A stretch of 48,506 nucleotides of DNA, taken from assembly GCA_964611385.1 (NCBI GenBank), contig CAZSXS010000016.1, positions 1 through 48,506 of the forward strand, written 5' to 3'. Below are positions 5,943 through 14,263 of the stretch, in pieces. Position 1 is the stretch's first letter. Each line of letters starts with the position of its first letter. Origin of the DNA: CAZSXS01 sp964611385. Lineage in GTDB: Bacteria > Bacillota > Clostridia > Lachnospirales > CAYPQA01. Under the pieces are notes generated by a model. The model was not told the origin of the DNA. It made no database searches and was given only the letters and a program-made list of their open reading frames with translations. The translations under genes and the position numbers were made by a program.

Positions 5943-8522
5943 CTACTCCTTCAACCTAAACTTACCAACCACCTCTGACAAGATTTCAGACTGGCTGTTC
6001 AACTCCTGGGCTGCTGCTGCGGATTCCTCAGAGGTAGAGGAATTGGACTGGACGACCTCAGAGATTTGATTGATACCGATGCTGATTTGAGCAATGTTTT
6101 CTTTCTGGCTGGCGGTAGCCTCATCAATGGAAAGAATGATCTCCGATATGGAGTTGATGTTTGATACAATGTTTTCCAAGGATACTGCCGTTTGACTGGC
6201 AACAGTGGTTCCTTCCGATATCTTTGTAATGGCGTTTTCAATCAGTTCAGAGGTCTCCTTGGCAGCCTCAGCGCTACGGGCAGCTAAAGCACGTACTTCC
6301 TCCGCTACCACCGCAAAACCCTTTCCATGCGCTCCAGCTCTTGCAGCCTCCACGGCGGCGTTTAGCGCCAATATATTGGTCTGGAAAGCAATGTCGTCTA
6401 TCACCCGAATGATGTTGGAAATATTTCTAGAGGCTTCCTTAATCTCTTCCATGGATTTCAGCATGTTGTGCATTTCCTCATTGCCTTCCTTGGCTCCTTG
6501 GATAGACTTTTGGGAAAGCTCGTTAGCTGCTTTGGTTTTTTCGGCATTGTCTTGGCTTTGTTGGCTAATCTCTGTGATGGAAGCATTTAGTTCTTCCACA
6601 GCACTGGCTTGGTTGGAGGCTCCGTTGGCTAAGTGCATTGAGGTTTCGGAAATCTGCCTTGCACCGGACAGAACATTAGCTGCGGAATTCTGGATTTCCG
6701 TTAAACTATGGTTCAGCCTCTCTGTAATGCTATTGATCGAGGTTTTAATGAAATTAAACTGTCCGATATATTCCCTTGTAATGCTTTTACTTAAATCGCC
6801 CTTTGCGACGATTTCTAAAACTTCCGTAATTTCCGTAATATACGAGCTTGTATTCTCAATCATCTTATCAAAGGAGTTCATCATTGACGCAAAGCTTCCC
6901 TTATAGTTCCGGCTCACCTCTACGCTAAAGTCACCCTCCGATAATCGATCCAATATGCTGTTTGCTTCGGCTATGGGTGTGCGTATGGCTTCGAGAAGAT
7001 GATTAAGCCCCAGCGTGAGCTTTTGCCAGTCGCCCTTGTATGCATTGGTATCTACCTGGAGATTCAGCTGCCCTTGGATGGCTCCTTCGATCAGTTTTCG
7101 GATCTCGCTATTTAAGGAGCTGATATTCGTGCGCAGCTCATTAAATTTTGCATTAACAAGCTGTTTTTTGCCTGGAAATTCCTTGATGGTGGCCATAAAA
7201 TCACCATCTCCAATTTTCCCATAGCCCTCAATGATTACTAACATATCAGTAACAAAGGAATGAAGGATCTTATTCACAGACCTGGCCACTTCAGCAAACT
7301 GGCCTTTAAATTCTGTTTCGGTGATCTGAATATCAATTTCTCCCGCAGTATACTCATTTTCCATTAGATGGATCTTGTCCACCAAGAGTAAAATGGTATC
7401 CCTTACTTTCATAAAAGACAGGCTAAGGGCACCAATTTCATCGTTGCTAGGTTGAGGGAAGTTCACGCTCAAGTCTCCATCTGCAATCGCCTCAGCAATC
7501 GTTTCAAGCTGTCTGACCGGCCTTAAGGAACGGTTGATGATCAGCAAGCTGAATACAGATATCACAACAAGCGTCAGTAGACAAATTAGAACAACCATGG
7601 CGACTTCACTGACCACAGGTTCCATAAATTCTCCATTAGATACGCTGGTGAGACTAAGCCAGGAGCTAGAGGAATTACCTACAAAAAAGGGAACGCAGCC
7701 TCTATACTGCTTTGAACCATCTCTGAATTCATCCTGTATCGTTTTGACTTGGTTCCCCTTGGCCACTTCCAAAATACGCTCAGGATATTTACTAAGGGTA
7801 ATTTCGGCAAACTTTTTGCCGATGGCACTGGGGTCATTGGTATTCATAATAACCATTTGGTTACCGCTGACAATGACATTGGTAAAGCTTTTATACCCGC
7901 CGGTATTGTATTGCGTATTCACAAGCAAGCTTGTATCAATATCACAGCCCACAAGTCCAACAAATTGATTTGCGGTATCAAATACCGGTTGCAAAATAGA
8001 AAGCACTAAGTACTCTTTCCCGTCAATGCTTTTATTGTGGGGATCTATAATCGTTAAGTTCCGCTGTGATTGAGCCGCAGCGTAAGCTTCATCACTCAGA
8101 ATGGCATTTTTGCTTGATTCAAATTTCATCGCACCGGAAGTGATGTAAGCGCTGAAACCGCTCGGGGAATATTCTGTGCTGCCTACCACATAATAAAGGC
8201 TTAGGATTTCCTGCTCCTCAGCCCTTGTTTTTTCCATTAGGCCTTTCAAGTAAGCCAATCTTTGCTCTGGTGAGATGGCGTCCAGATTGACGATGGTTGA
8301 TGCTAAAACACTTTGCTTGTTAATCATTGTTTCCATCAGCACCTTAGAAATACGAGCGTTTTCCTCGGCAATGAGGGCGATGTACTCTTCTTGCAACCCT
8401 ACCATGACCTTACTGGTACTGACGGCAATAATACTCGTCAGGATTCCAAAGGCTACGATCAAGCCAATGACAATAAATGCAATTACTCTTGTTGCCAGTT
8501 TCTTTTGTTTTTCTCTCTTCAT
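5943..8522 (-). CDS. Methyl-accepting chemotaxis protein, dCache and poly-HAMP
   Basis: An 859-residue transmembrane chemoreceptor. A membrane segment at ~12-34 is followed by an extracellular dCache-type sensor (~40-300; the V-G-C-D-I-D string is typical) and a second membrane segment (~305-328). A HAMP domain follows, then several further HAMP-like repeats of ~90 residues, each with an E/D-G-D-F/L start (near GDGDFMATI, SEGDFSVEV and AKGDLSKSI). The last ~250 residues are the signalling coiled coil with the conserved tip FQTNILALNAAVEAARAG and flanking methylation helices. It should sense a small ligand and signal to CheA/CheW, which are not encoded nearby. The ATG at 8522 has a good TGGAGG site. 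It stands alone. Confidence 0.93.
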   Translation of the reverse strand: MKREKQKKLATRVIAFIVIGLIVAFGILTSIIAVSTSKVMVGLQEEYIALIAEENARISKVLMETMINKQSVLASTIVNLDAISPEQRLAYLKGLMEKTRAEEQEILSLYYVVGSTEYSPSGFSAYITSGAMKFESSKNAILSDEAYAAAQSQRNLTIIDPHNKSIDGKEYLVLSILQPVFDTANQFVGLVGCDIDTSLLVNTQYNTGGYKSFTNVIVSGNQMVIMNTNDPSAIGKKFAEITLSKYPERILEVAKGNQVKTIQDEFRDGSKQYRGCVPFFVGNSSSSWLSLTSVSNGEFMEPVVSEVAMVVLICLLTLVVISVFSLLIINRSLRPVRQLETIAEAIADGDLSVNFPQPSNDEIGALSLSFMKVRDTILLLVDKIHLMENEYTAGEIDIQITETEFKGQFAEVARSVNKILHSFVTDMLVIIEGYGKIGDGDFMATIKEFPGKKQLVNAKFNELRTNISSLNSEIRKLIEGAIQGQLNLQVDTNAYKGDWQKLTLGLNHLLEAIRTPIAEANSILDRLSEGDFSVEVSRNYKGSFASMMNSFDKMIENTSSYITEITEVLEIVAKGDLSKSITREYIGQFNFIKTSINSITERLNHSLTEIQNSAANVLSGARQISETSMHLANGASNQASAVEELNASITEISQQSQDNAEKTKAANELSQKSIQGAKEGNEEMHNMLKSMEEIKEASRNISNIIRVIDDIAFQTNILALNAAVEAARAGAHGKGFAVVAEEVRALAARSAEAAKETSELIENAITKISEGTTVASQTAVSLENIVSNINSISEIILSIDEATASQKENIAQISIGINQISEVVQSNSSTSEESAAAAQELNSQSEILSEVVGKFRLKE

Positions 8523-8933
8523 GTCTTTCCTCCAAAGTTTTTTGGGCGATCTCGGCCGCAGAGTCTAGATGCCTAACCCTCCTTCTCCAATTTCGCCCAA
8601 GTTATCTACGGAAAACTCCGATACCTGGTCTTTCTGATATAGCGAATATGGCAGATAATTGGTATCCAATTCATCTGTCGATATGGGTTTAACGCAATAG
8701 TAACTCTGAACCATAGTATTTATTGTTTTATCTTCCCCTTTGCCAAGCAAATCATACGTAAAAAGATCTTATGTAAACTAAAGTTTTCCAACTTCATGCC
8801 GATACCTTCTTATAGTATTCCATCAATTAGTTTTGAACGAATAAGGGCGACGAGAATAAAAAATGTTCATGCAACATATAGCAGCTATATCAATTGCATA
8901 TACAGTATAAAGGAAACTAAAGGAGAAATTAAC
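8523..8933. other. Intergenic region between divergent genes
   Basis: A 411-nt gap between the chemoreceptor (minus) and a broken small gene (plus). I see no convincing gene: a 61-codon frame on the minus strand (8565-8750) starts only at TTG and has no ribosome site. A perfect 15-bp palindrome, ATATAGC-A-GCTATAT (8876-8890), lies 43 nt before the plus-strand gene and could be an operator or small hairpin. Confidence 0.4.
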
Positions 8934-9234
8934 ATGATTTACGGATTAAGTCAACGAACATCGTTTGCCTTACCAAAGCTGGATACAAATACAAGAATCA
9001 ATTCAGCAGCAAATGTGGAAAATAAATTTTTTCCTGCCTTTGACAAGGTTGAAATCAGCAAAGAAGCTAGATAGACTGGACAGAACAAAATTTGATAAAC
9101 TTAGTAAAGTGCATACATCATTAAATAAAATTACACTCATGTTTTTAGATAACCTGAAACATGGCGAAAATAACAACAATCTTTATATCTCTATGGCAAA
9201 CGATGCTATTGATAAAATGATGTCGTCTAAGTAA
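8934..9234 (+). pseudogene. Small hypothetical gene broken by a frameshift
   Basis: The ATG at 8934 has an excellent site (AAAGGAG, 7 nt away) and opens a 46-codon frame that ends at a TAG (9072-9074). From about 9055 the next frame (+1) continues for over 50 codons of well-behaved, charged helical sequence (KLDRLDRTKFDKLS... to a final MSSK) and ends at 9234. The +1 frame upstream of that point is Trp/Gln noise, while the first frame is sensible. So the natural product was probably about 100 residues and one indel near 9055-9074 broke it. I do not recognise the family. The first copy of the ~100-nt repeated element starts two bases after the stop. Confidence 0.5.
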
Positions 9235-9235
9235 T

Positions 9236-9342
9236 ATACTCAGCCTCTAAACCATTTTTCAAGCCACCTTCATTCAATCTTGATAAAGTCTATCGTTTTG
9301 TGTGGTGGCTTTGCAAAGCTTAACGGTACTGAGAATAACAAA
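9236..9342 (+). ncRNA. Repeated structured element, copy 1
   Basis: One of three related stretches of about 100 nt (others at 13733-13828 and 30475-30567). Conserved parts in order: ACTCAG at the left end, CTCTAAACCATTT, an internal left arm AAGCCACC, a variable loop, a right arm GGTGGCTT, TTGCAAAGC, then ACTGAG at the right end. In this copy the inner stem reads GCCACC/GGTGGC, while copy 2 reads GCCGCC/GGCGGC: a compensating base-pair change that supports a folded RNA. It lies directly after a small gene. I cannot match it to a riboswitch class I know. The alternative is a miniature mobile repeat with terminal inverted repeats. Confidence 0.5.
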
Positions 9343-9363
9343 ATCTATACTTTGCCCTAAAAG

Positions 9364-9394
9364 AAAAGGCTGTCGGAAATTCCGACAGCCTTTT
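9364..9394. terminator. Bidirectional terminator
   Basis: A perfect stem, AAAAGGCTGTCGGA / TCCGACAGCCTTTT, around a 3-base loop. It lies between the plus-strand repeated element and the minus-strand 28-codon gene, so it can serve both. Confidence 0.85.
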
Positions 9395-9458
9395 ATATTA
9401 CAATATCTTTTATCCTATTTTTACCGCTTACGCGGTTTTTGCAAGCTTAGCCTGCAGA

Positions 9459-9545
9459 TTACTTGTTTTCATTCTTAGCTTCGTTGCTCTTGTCCTTACT
9501 AGGAGCTTGCTTCCCTTGATTGTTAGACTTTTTCTTATCTGCCAT
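9459..9545 (-). CDS. Small Lys/Asn-rich protein of 28 residues
   Basis: A 28-residue protein (MADKKKSNNQGKQAPSKDKS then NEAKNENK) almost without hydrophobic residues. The ATG at 9545 has a very strong site, GGAGGG, 6 nt away, and a terminator follows the stop, so translation is likely in spite of the size. The 5' leader (about 9566-9616) can fold into a long hairpin. The composition is like that of minor small acid-soluble spore proteins and other disordered spore proteins, but I cannot assign it. Two further proteins of the same character lie at 13591 and 13849. Confidence 0.6.
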   Translation of the reverse strand: MADKKKSNNQGKQAPSKDKSNEAKNENK

Positions 9546-9565
9546 GGTTATCCCTCCTTTTTTCC

Positions 9566-9618
9566 AACCACCTGCTTCTGTGTAGCCTTTGGGCGCTACT
9601 ACAGGAAAGGTGGTTTTG
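9566..9618 (-). promoter_or_regulatory. Structured leader of the 28-residue gene
   Basis: Read on the minus strand, AACCACCT ... AGGTGGTT closes a stem, and inside it CTGTAGTAGC pairs with GCTACACAG around GCCCAAAG. The hairpin ends about 15 nt before the ribosome site. It may be a regulatory RNA leader or simply an mRNA-stabilising stem. Confidence 0.35.
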
Positions 9619-9701
9619 TTTATGTTATTATTTCCTATAGAAATGAATTTTAGTCAAACATTCATCATTTTTCATGCTCAGCACCATCAAGGCTGGAGTG
9701 C

Positions 9702-10370
9702 TTATAAATCACGCTTCGCATAAAGTTGTATTGAAGCCACATAGGAGAGATATAAAAGAAGAGTGGCCAAAACAATCATGCCGCCACTAATAAGAAGTAT
9801 GTTATCCGAAGCATACTGGATGAAATTTATTGTGAGTGTTCCATACCCTGGCAATAAGGTAATCGTATAGTAGGTGCCAAAAAGCACAGCAAAAACCAGG
9901 CAAGGTAAATAAAATCCCCAAAATTTCCCCTTATGATATCCCAGTCTAAATAAAATCGGGAACATAAATAGGTTAAAAAAGGTGTACAGCAGATAGCTTA
10001 ATGATATGAGCACAATTAAACCTTTAACCCCAACATACCACTTAGATAATGAAAATAGATTTGCAAGAGACATTAGGGGAATACCCAGCAGGATGCCGCA
10101 TACTAGCATGAGTAAAGAAAGTGCATATCTTCCAGTAACGATAGAATTTCTTTTAACAGGCAAGGTTAAATACAGATTATTCAGAGCACCTTTTTCCTCA
10201 ACGGCGAAAGGGTTTACCGAAAAACTCAAGCACATAAGGACGATACAGGGAATCACTACGATAGGCGAGTAGACGCAGCCAACGCCAAAAGCAAAAATGG
10301 GTAATAGTAGGACGCGTATTTGATAACATTTCATTGCGCGCCAATCAAGGGCAATCATTTTAGAAATCAT
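9702..10370 (-). CDS. ABC-2 type transporter permease
   Basis: A 222-residue integral membrane protein with about six predicted membrane segments and no nucleotide-binding motif. It starts 4 nt inside the end of the ATPase gene, so the two are coupled, and it is the last gene of a GntR-ATPase-permease set. The set has the layout of the ytr-type operons (YtrA regulator with ABC transporter) that respond to cell-wall-active compounds, or of related ABC-2 exporters. The SVNPFAVEEKGALNNLYLTL segment resembles ABC-2 permeases of the bacitracin/lantibiotic-immunity type. The substrate is unknown. Confidence 0.8.
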   Translation of the reverse strand: MISKMIALDWRAMKCYQIRVLLLPIFAFGVGCVYSPIVVIPCIVLMCLSFSVNPFAVEEKGALNNLYLTLPVKRNSIVTGRYALSLLMLVCGILLGIPLMSLANLFSLSKWYVGVKGLIVLISLSYLLYTFFNLFMFPILFRLGYHKGKFWGFYLPCLVFAVLFGTYYTITLLPGYGTLTINFIQYASDNILLISGGMIVLATLLLYLSYVASIQLYAKRDL

Positions 10371-11221
10371 AACTCTGCTCCTTCTCTATTCATATAAATC
10401 ATAATATCATCCAAGGAAACTGGATCGGTAATAACATTGGACGGAAAGCCACCAACATCTGCAAGCTCTATCATGCCCTCGAAACCACCCGTGTGCTCTC
10501 GAAGCCCGATGATATTTTTTAGTTTGGCTTGCGGCAAGTCCCTACTACCGCCCTTGATCAGGCAGTATTTTTCGATCAGCTCCTCTTTTAACCCGCTGTA
10601 TACAATATGACCTTTGCGTATATAGACGATGTAGTCCGCAATTTTTTCCAGGTCGCTGGTGATGTGTGTTGAAAGAAATACAGTTCTGTTTTCTTCCACT
10701 ACATAATCGCGCAAAACATCAAGCATTTCATCTCGCATAACAGGGTCAAGTCCAGACGTCGGTTCGTCAAGTAACAAGAGTTTCGCATCGTGCGATAAGG
10801 TTAGGGCCATACCGAGTTTCATTTTCATGCCCCGTGACATCGTTTTAAATTTTTGCTTGGGGTCGAGAGTAAATTTTTGAAGGTAGCGGTGAAATGCGGC
10901 ACCATCCCAGTGCTTGTAAAAAGGTCGCATAGCCTTTTCAATATCAATAGCTGTCCAGTCCTCCTGAAAATAAGGCTGATCAAATAGCACCCCCAACTCC
11001 TCTTTCAAGGAAACATCCGTACTGGATTTACCCAACAGTTTAATTTCGCCGCCGTCTTTTAAGACCATATCTAAGATCAGCTTCAAGGTCGTAGTTTTTC
11101 CTGCGCCGTTTTGACCAATAAATCCACATATATAGCCGCTCGGCACAGAAAAGCTAATCTGGTTTAGTGAAAAACTTTTATACTTTTTACTCAGATTGGT
11201 TATTTCAATCGCATTCGTCAT
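10367..11221 (-). CDS. ABC transporter ATP-binding protein, YtrB-like
   Basis: A 284-residue ATPase subunit. Walker A GQNGAGKTT (~35-43), signature MSRGMKMKLG (~129-138), which is the altered S-R-G-M-K form common in YtrB/EcsA-like exporters, Walker B LLLLDEPTSGLDP and the H-loop LSTHI are all present. The C-terminal ~60 residues are an extra domain seen in such export ATPases. It overlaps the GntR regulator (4 nt) and the permease gene (4 nt), so all three are made together. Confidence 0.9.
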   Translation of the reverse strand: MTNAIEITNLSKKYKSFSLNQISFSVPSGYICGFIGQNGAGKTTTLKLILDMVLKDGGEIKLLGKSSTDVSLKEELGVLFDQPYFQEDWTAIDIEKAMRPFYKHWDGAAFHRYLQKFTLDPKQKFKTMSRGMKMKLGMALTLSHDAKLLLLDEPTSGLDPVMRDEMLDVLRDYVVEENRTVFLSTHITSDLEKIADYIVYIRKGHIVYSGLKEELIEKYCLIKGGSRDLPQAKLKNIIGLREHTGGFEGMIELADVGGFPSNVITDPVSLDDIMIYMNREGAEL

Positions 11222-11595
11222 CTTAAGTTAGCCTCCATCTCGTCTAATAATTGATGCAAATTCGCCATGGTCAATCCGGCTTTTTTCCCTTGTCGGATCG
11301 CAGTAGTCAGTGCGGTTTCTGTTTCTTTTACGTACTGTGCTCGCACAAAGTGATCGTTAATCTTTTTAACATAGCACCCCTTACCTGGTATTGTTTGTAC
11401 AAAGCCTTCAAGCTCTAAATCATTATACGCCCTTGTGGTTGTGATCACGCTAACCTTCAAGTCACGAGCAAGCTGGCGAATAGAGGGCAGCAATTCATTT
11501 TCGGGCAATTCGCCCGAAAAAACAGAAGCCTTAATCTGCTCTTTAATTTGCTCGTAGATAGGTACACTCGATTGGTTAGATAAAACAATACGCAT
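11218..11595 (-). CDS. GntR-family regulator, YtrA subfamily
   Basis: A 125-residue repressor-type protein. Residues ~8-75 form the winged helix-turn-helix (PIYEQIKEQIKASVFSG, then LLPSIRQLARDLKVS and GFVQTIPGKGCYV). The short ~45-residue C-terminal helical tail is typical of the YtrA subfamily, which lacks a large ligand domain. I chose the ATG at 11595 because GGAGGTG precedes it; the earlier start would overlap that site. It leads the operon and probably represses it through the palindrome at 11644-11666. Confidence 0.88.
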   Translation of the reverse strand: MRIVLSNQSSVPIYEQIKEQIKASVFSGELPENELLPSIRQLARDLKVSVITTTRAYNDLELEGFVQTIPGKGCYVKKINDHFVRAQYVKETETALTTAIRQGKKAGLTMANLHQLLDEMEANLR

Positions 11596-11643
11596 TCCTT
11601 CACCTCCCGTGCTGAATGCAACCTTGTGCATATCAGCTTATGT

Positions 11644-11684
11644 CTGTATATGTATAGTATATACAGATGAACTTACCTTGTCAA
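11644..11684 (-). promoter_or_regulatory. Promoter and operator of the GntR-ABC operon
   Basis: On the minus strand TTGACA (11679-11684) and TATACT (11656-11661) are 17 bp apart. The inverted repeat CTGTATAT (11644-11651) / ATATACAG (11659-11666) covers the -10 and start region. Its size and position fit a YtrA-type GntR operator and autoregulation. Confidence 0.75.
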
Positions 11685-11728
11685 GAGAGCGTTAAGGAGT
11701 GGACTGCTATTTTTTGCACAAGTTACTA

Positions 11729-11760
11729 AAAAAAGCACCTCCAAGGGAAGATGCTTTTTT
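11729..11760 (-). terminator. Probable terminator of the methyltransferase gene
   Basis: AAAAAAGCA pairs with TGCTTTTTT, with partial pairing in between (CCTCC / GGGA). It lies after the minus-strand methyltransferase stop and before the GntR promoter. Confidence 0.5.
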
Positions 11761-11836
11761 ATAAGGATTATCTGTCTAAATGTTTTGTTGTCATTTTATC
11801 GACAACTAAAAGACCTGTGCTTTTGGTATGGTTCAA

Positions 11837-12445
11837 TTATTTTTGTGCAGTCAGACAAAATAACGAATACGGTATTTGTTTATCTCCTATTTCTTTTATA
11901 CCATGGTAAAATGTTTGAATTTTTATATTGCTAAATCCAACTTCATCAAACCGTAATCTAAGCTTTTCATGACAAAATCCTTTATGACCGTCAAAGGTAG
12001 GGTCACTTAAATGAAAGTCTCCATTCTCTTTATCTAAGTCAACAATGCATACTTGCCCTTTATTATTTAACAGTTCATGAATAACCTGTATGACTTTTTC
12101 CAAATCAATAATATGATGAAGAGCCATTGAACTATAAATGATATCAAATTTTTCATCATATTTATCTTCGGTTAAATCAATTTTTAACGGAACCATTTTG
12201 TTGATATTTTGTTTTTGTATCTTTTCTTTTAAAGAAGTTAACATACTTTCTGAGGTATCAATCAAAGTTATTTTTTCAAATAAATCCATAAGGTTAAAGC
12301 TGATTAGTCCAGTGCCGCACCCTAATTCCATAGCAGATTTACAATTGGGTTGAACAAATGATGCAATATGGCTTGATATAATGCGAGCACGTTCAGAACG
12401 TCTTTCATTATCCCAGTCTTTTACTTTTTCTTCAAAACAATCCAT
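11837..12445 (-). CDS. Class I SAM-dependent methyltransferase
   Basis: A 202-residue cytosolic methyltransferase with the Rossmann motif I ELGCGTGLIS (~40-50), an acidic strand-2 end LIDTSE, and SSMALHHI as the motif IV/post region. This is the UbiE/Methyltransf_11/25 type. Methyl acceptor unknown. The ATG at 12445 is preferred: GGAGG lies 8 nt before it, but only 2 nt before the ATG two codons upstream. It is more A/T-rich than the genes to its left. It is monocistronic. Confidence 0.85.
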   Translation of the reverse strand: MDCFEEKVKDWDNERRSERARIISSHIASFVQPNCKSAMELGCGTGLISFNLMDLFEKITLIDTSESMLTSLKEKIQKQNINKMVPLKIDLTEDKYDEKFDIIYSSMALHHIIDLEKVIQVIHELLNNKGQVCIVDLDKENGDFHLSDPTFDGHKGFCHEKLRLRFDEVGFSNIKIQTFYHGIKEIGDKQIPYSLFCLTAQK

Positions 12446-12748
12446 TTCCATTACCTCCCATTAATATAAATACACCTTACGACCCAACAAACAACACTTA
12501 TCAAGAAAAATCAAATATTCTGGAATCAATATTATAGCCATAATCTATCATAAGCCCCTGGATTCAGCAATACACTCGCCAAGATTAATTTGCTCTTGAT
12601 TTTGACATGTCGCTTCTCCGTATGTAAAGATTCCTTAAAATAGATTGTAACCTTAATAATTTTGTAGTATCCTGCCTAATGAAAACTATTTTTATTTCAT
12701 TGGATTCATAAGATTGAGATTATTTCTAACAGAAAGGTGAGATTAGAA

Positions 12749-13414
12749 ATGCCATTTACAATGACACATCTATGTGTAGCAGATAGACTAGGTACGCTCC
12801 TTATGAAAGATATTCAGAGTGTACCTCAGTTCTTTTTAGGGAATATCTCTCCGGATGCCATACATAACAGGCCAACTTTCAACTATGATTACAAAAAAGC
12901 ATCTCATTTGTGCGTTGGTGATGAGAGGTGGGGGATGATAACCAATAATGACGAGTGGCTAGAAAATGTTTTTTCTTTTATGAATAAACACAAGTGCTCT
13001 GAACAGTATTGTTTTATTCTCGGATATTGCTGCCATATTTTAACTGATATGTATAACAACATAAATGTATGGACACCGTTTAGGCAAAAATATCAAGAGG
13101 AATTAGAAAAAGGGAATCTGGGACGTTATCGTCAAGAAAGTGAAAAAATGGACATTGAATTGGCACTAACCCTTGAGAATAGGCACGAGATTTGGCGAAA
13201 TCTTGAAGAGTCAAAAGGTGTTGATTTAGAAGATATTATTTTGGCTAAAGAAATAGAGTTACAGAAAATCAATATCCTTCGTAATTGGTATGCTGGTAAA
13301 GATCGTCAAGATCTTTCCTTAAATGAAATTGTGACTTATAGCGGTACAATGGATTTCGTCGAAAATGCAGCTGAATTTATTGTGGATCAACTTCGAAATA
13401 GCAAGGTGATATAA
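12749..13414 (+). CDS. Zinc-dependent phospholipase C-like protein
   Basis: A 221-residue protein of the zinc-dependent phospholipase C/S1-P1 nuclease-like fold. Metal-ligand candidates are visible in the usual order: His in MTHLCVAD, GNISPDAIHN, KKASHL and the strong GYCCHILTDMYNN motif. No signal peptide is seen, unlike secreted phospholipases, so this is the cytosolic-looking branch common in Clostridia. The substrate is not known. The ATG at 12749 follows AGAAAGGTGA; an upstream GTG at 12737 lies inside that site. The ~285-nt gap before it (12446-12748) shows no other gene. Confidence 0.7.
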   Translation: MPFTMTHLCVADRLGTLLMKDIQSVPQFFLGNISPDAIHNRPTFNYDYKKASHLCVGDERWGMITNNDEWLENVFSFMNKHKCSEQYCFILGYCCHILTDMYNNINVWTPFRQKYQEELEKGNLGRYRQESEKMDIELALTLENRHEIWRNLEESKGVDLEDIILAKEIELQKINILRNWYAGKDRQDLSLNEIVTYSGTMDFVENAAEFIVDQLRNSKVI

Positions 13415-13461
13415 AGAAATTCCCAAGGAATAATTCATTCGAATTCAATCAATACTAAAAT

Positions 13462-13524
13462 CAGTGATCTATACGAAGCACCAAAGGCAAACTAATCAGG
13501 AAAGATGGATCACCGTATAGGATC
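13462..13524 (+). promoter_or_regulatory. Hairpin-forming leader before a small gene
   Basis: GTGATCTATACG (13462-13473) pairs with CGTATAGGATCAC (13512-13524), leaving one bulged base, around a ~38-nt loop that contains ACCAAAGGCAAAC. A direct repeat GGATCACC is also present at the right arm. It lies 66 nt before the 44-residue gene at 13591. It recalls a riboswitch leader but lacks the second half of the c-di-GMP-I consensus, so I leave it unnamed. Confidence 0.35.
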
Positions 13525-13590
13525 ACCAAACCCAAAAGCCACGAACACAATTCTGCTAAATTACCAAACTACAAACATTCGGAGGTTAAC

Positions 13591-13725
13591 ATGCCAAAGG
13601 ATAGTCAACCAGATAACAAGCAAGCTCGCAAGGAAAAAGCAAACGGGCAGACACCCATAACAGAAGAAAACCATAATCAAAATAAAAATGCGAAGAAACA
13701 GTCAATTAAGAATAATGATGTATAA
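13591..13725 (+). CDS. Small polar protein of 44 residues
   Basis: A 44-residue protein (MPKDSQPDNKQARKEKANGQ..., ending IKNNDV), rich in Lys, Asn, Gln and nearly free of hydrophobic residues. A perfect CGGAGG site lies 6 nt before the ATG. The composition resembles minor small acid-soluble spore proteins such as SspN/SspP, but I see no decisive motif. The second copy of the ~100-nt repeated element begins 7 nt after its stop. Confidence 0.6.
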   Translation: MPKDSQPDNKQARKEKANGQTPITEENHNQNKNAKKQSIKNNDV

Positions 13726-13732
13726 TTGAAAG

Positions 13733-13828
13733 CAGTCTCTTAAGCATTTACCAAGCCGCCATCACTATCATTCAACACGGATAAATTCTACTAAGCGGCG
13801 GCTTTGCAACGCTGAACATGACTAAGTA
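13733..13828 (+). ncRNA. Repeated structured element, copy 2
   Basis: It shares CAGTCTCTTAAGCATTTACC, the stem AAGCCGCC / GGCGGCTT, TTGCAACGCTGAAC and GACTAAGTA with the other two copies. The outer stem is only AGTC/GACT here, but the inner stem is perfect. It lies between two genes for small polar proteins and could be the leader of the second one (start 13849). Confidence 0.5.
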
Positions 13829-13848
13829 TACAAAGGGGGAAAAGAACC

Positions 13849-13983
13849 ATGGCAAAAGCAGGAATGAGACGGCCAGACCCAAAGGAGCCGCACGGAACTG
13901 AAAGCAATCATAAAACCCACATTCCTAAAAACGAAGTAGAGCCTGTACCAGAAATTCAAGGAAAAAAGAAAAACGGCAAGTAA
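13849..13983 (+). CDS. Small polar protein of 44 residues, MRRPDP type
   Basis: A 44-residue protein beginning MAKAGMRRPDPKEPHGTESN and ending in KKKNGK, with a GGGGGA site before the ATG. I believe short proteins that begin like this recur in anaerobic spore formers, but I have no function for them. It is followed by a terminator. A second, 5'-truncated copy of its last 24 codons plus terminator lies at 21183-21328, which makes this gene one edge of a possible insertion. Confidence 0.65.
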   Translation: MAKAGMRRPDPKEPHGTESNHKTHIPKNEVEPVPEIQGKKKNGK

Positions 13984-14042
13984 GCATCGCTTCGCATAAA
14001 AACCCCCACCCATTCCTTTGGTCAGGAATGGATGGGGGTTTT
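13911..14042. repeat. Direct repeat, left copy (gene 3' end and terminator)
   Basis: This stretch holds the last codons of the 44-residue gene and its terminator (stem 13999-14016 with 14025-14042). It is repeated in the same orientation at 21183-21328 with small changes, several of them synonymous (CCT/CCC, GGA/GGT). The two copies bracket the 7-kb peptide-transporter block. Confidence 0.8.
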
Positions 14043-14263
14043 CGTTTTCTGCAACGATCTATGAGAGAATTCAAAATAGAGTAATAATGCAGACCTTCAA
14101 CTACTTTAATTCCCACATGGGCTTTTTTAAAAGGGATGGAGGGTGCCGAATGTGGGATGTTAAAAGTAAGTATTGAAATTAGCGTGGAGAACTTACTTCA
14201 GCAATGCAAAATTATAATGCCCGAAATCGTTTTTCAAACTTCTGATGTTTCGTATTACAACAC

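Noticed and set aside
6205..6906. 233-codon plus-strand frame inside the chemoreceptor gene
   Set aside because: It is the mirror of the alanine/glutamate-rich signalling helix; no ribosome site and no family match.
8565..8750. 61-codon minus-strand frame upstream of the chemoreceptor
   Set aside because: It starts only at TTG, has no ribosome site, and no recognisable motif; more likely leader or intergenic sequence.
13733..13828. c-di-GMP-I (GEMM) riboswitch for the repeated element
   Set aside because: It shares a GCAAAGC-like word but lacks the GGCAAAC and GACGCAAAGCC parts and the tetraloop receptor, so I did not use the name.
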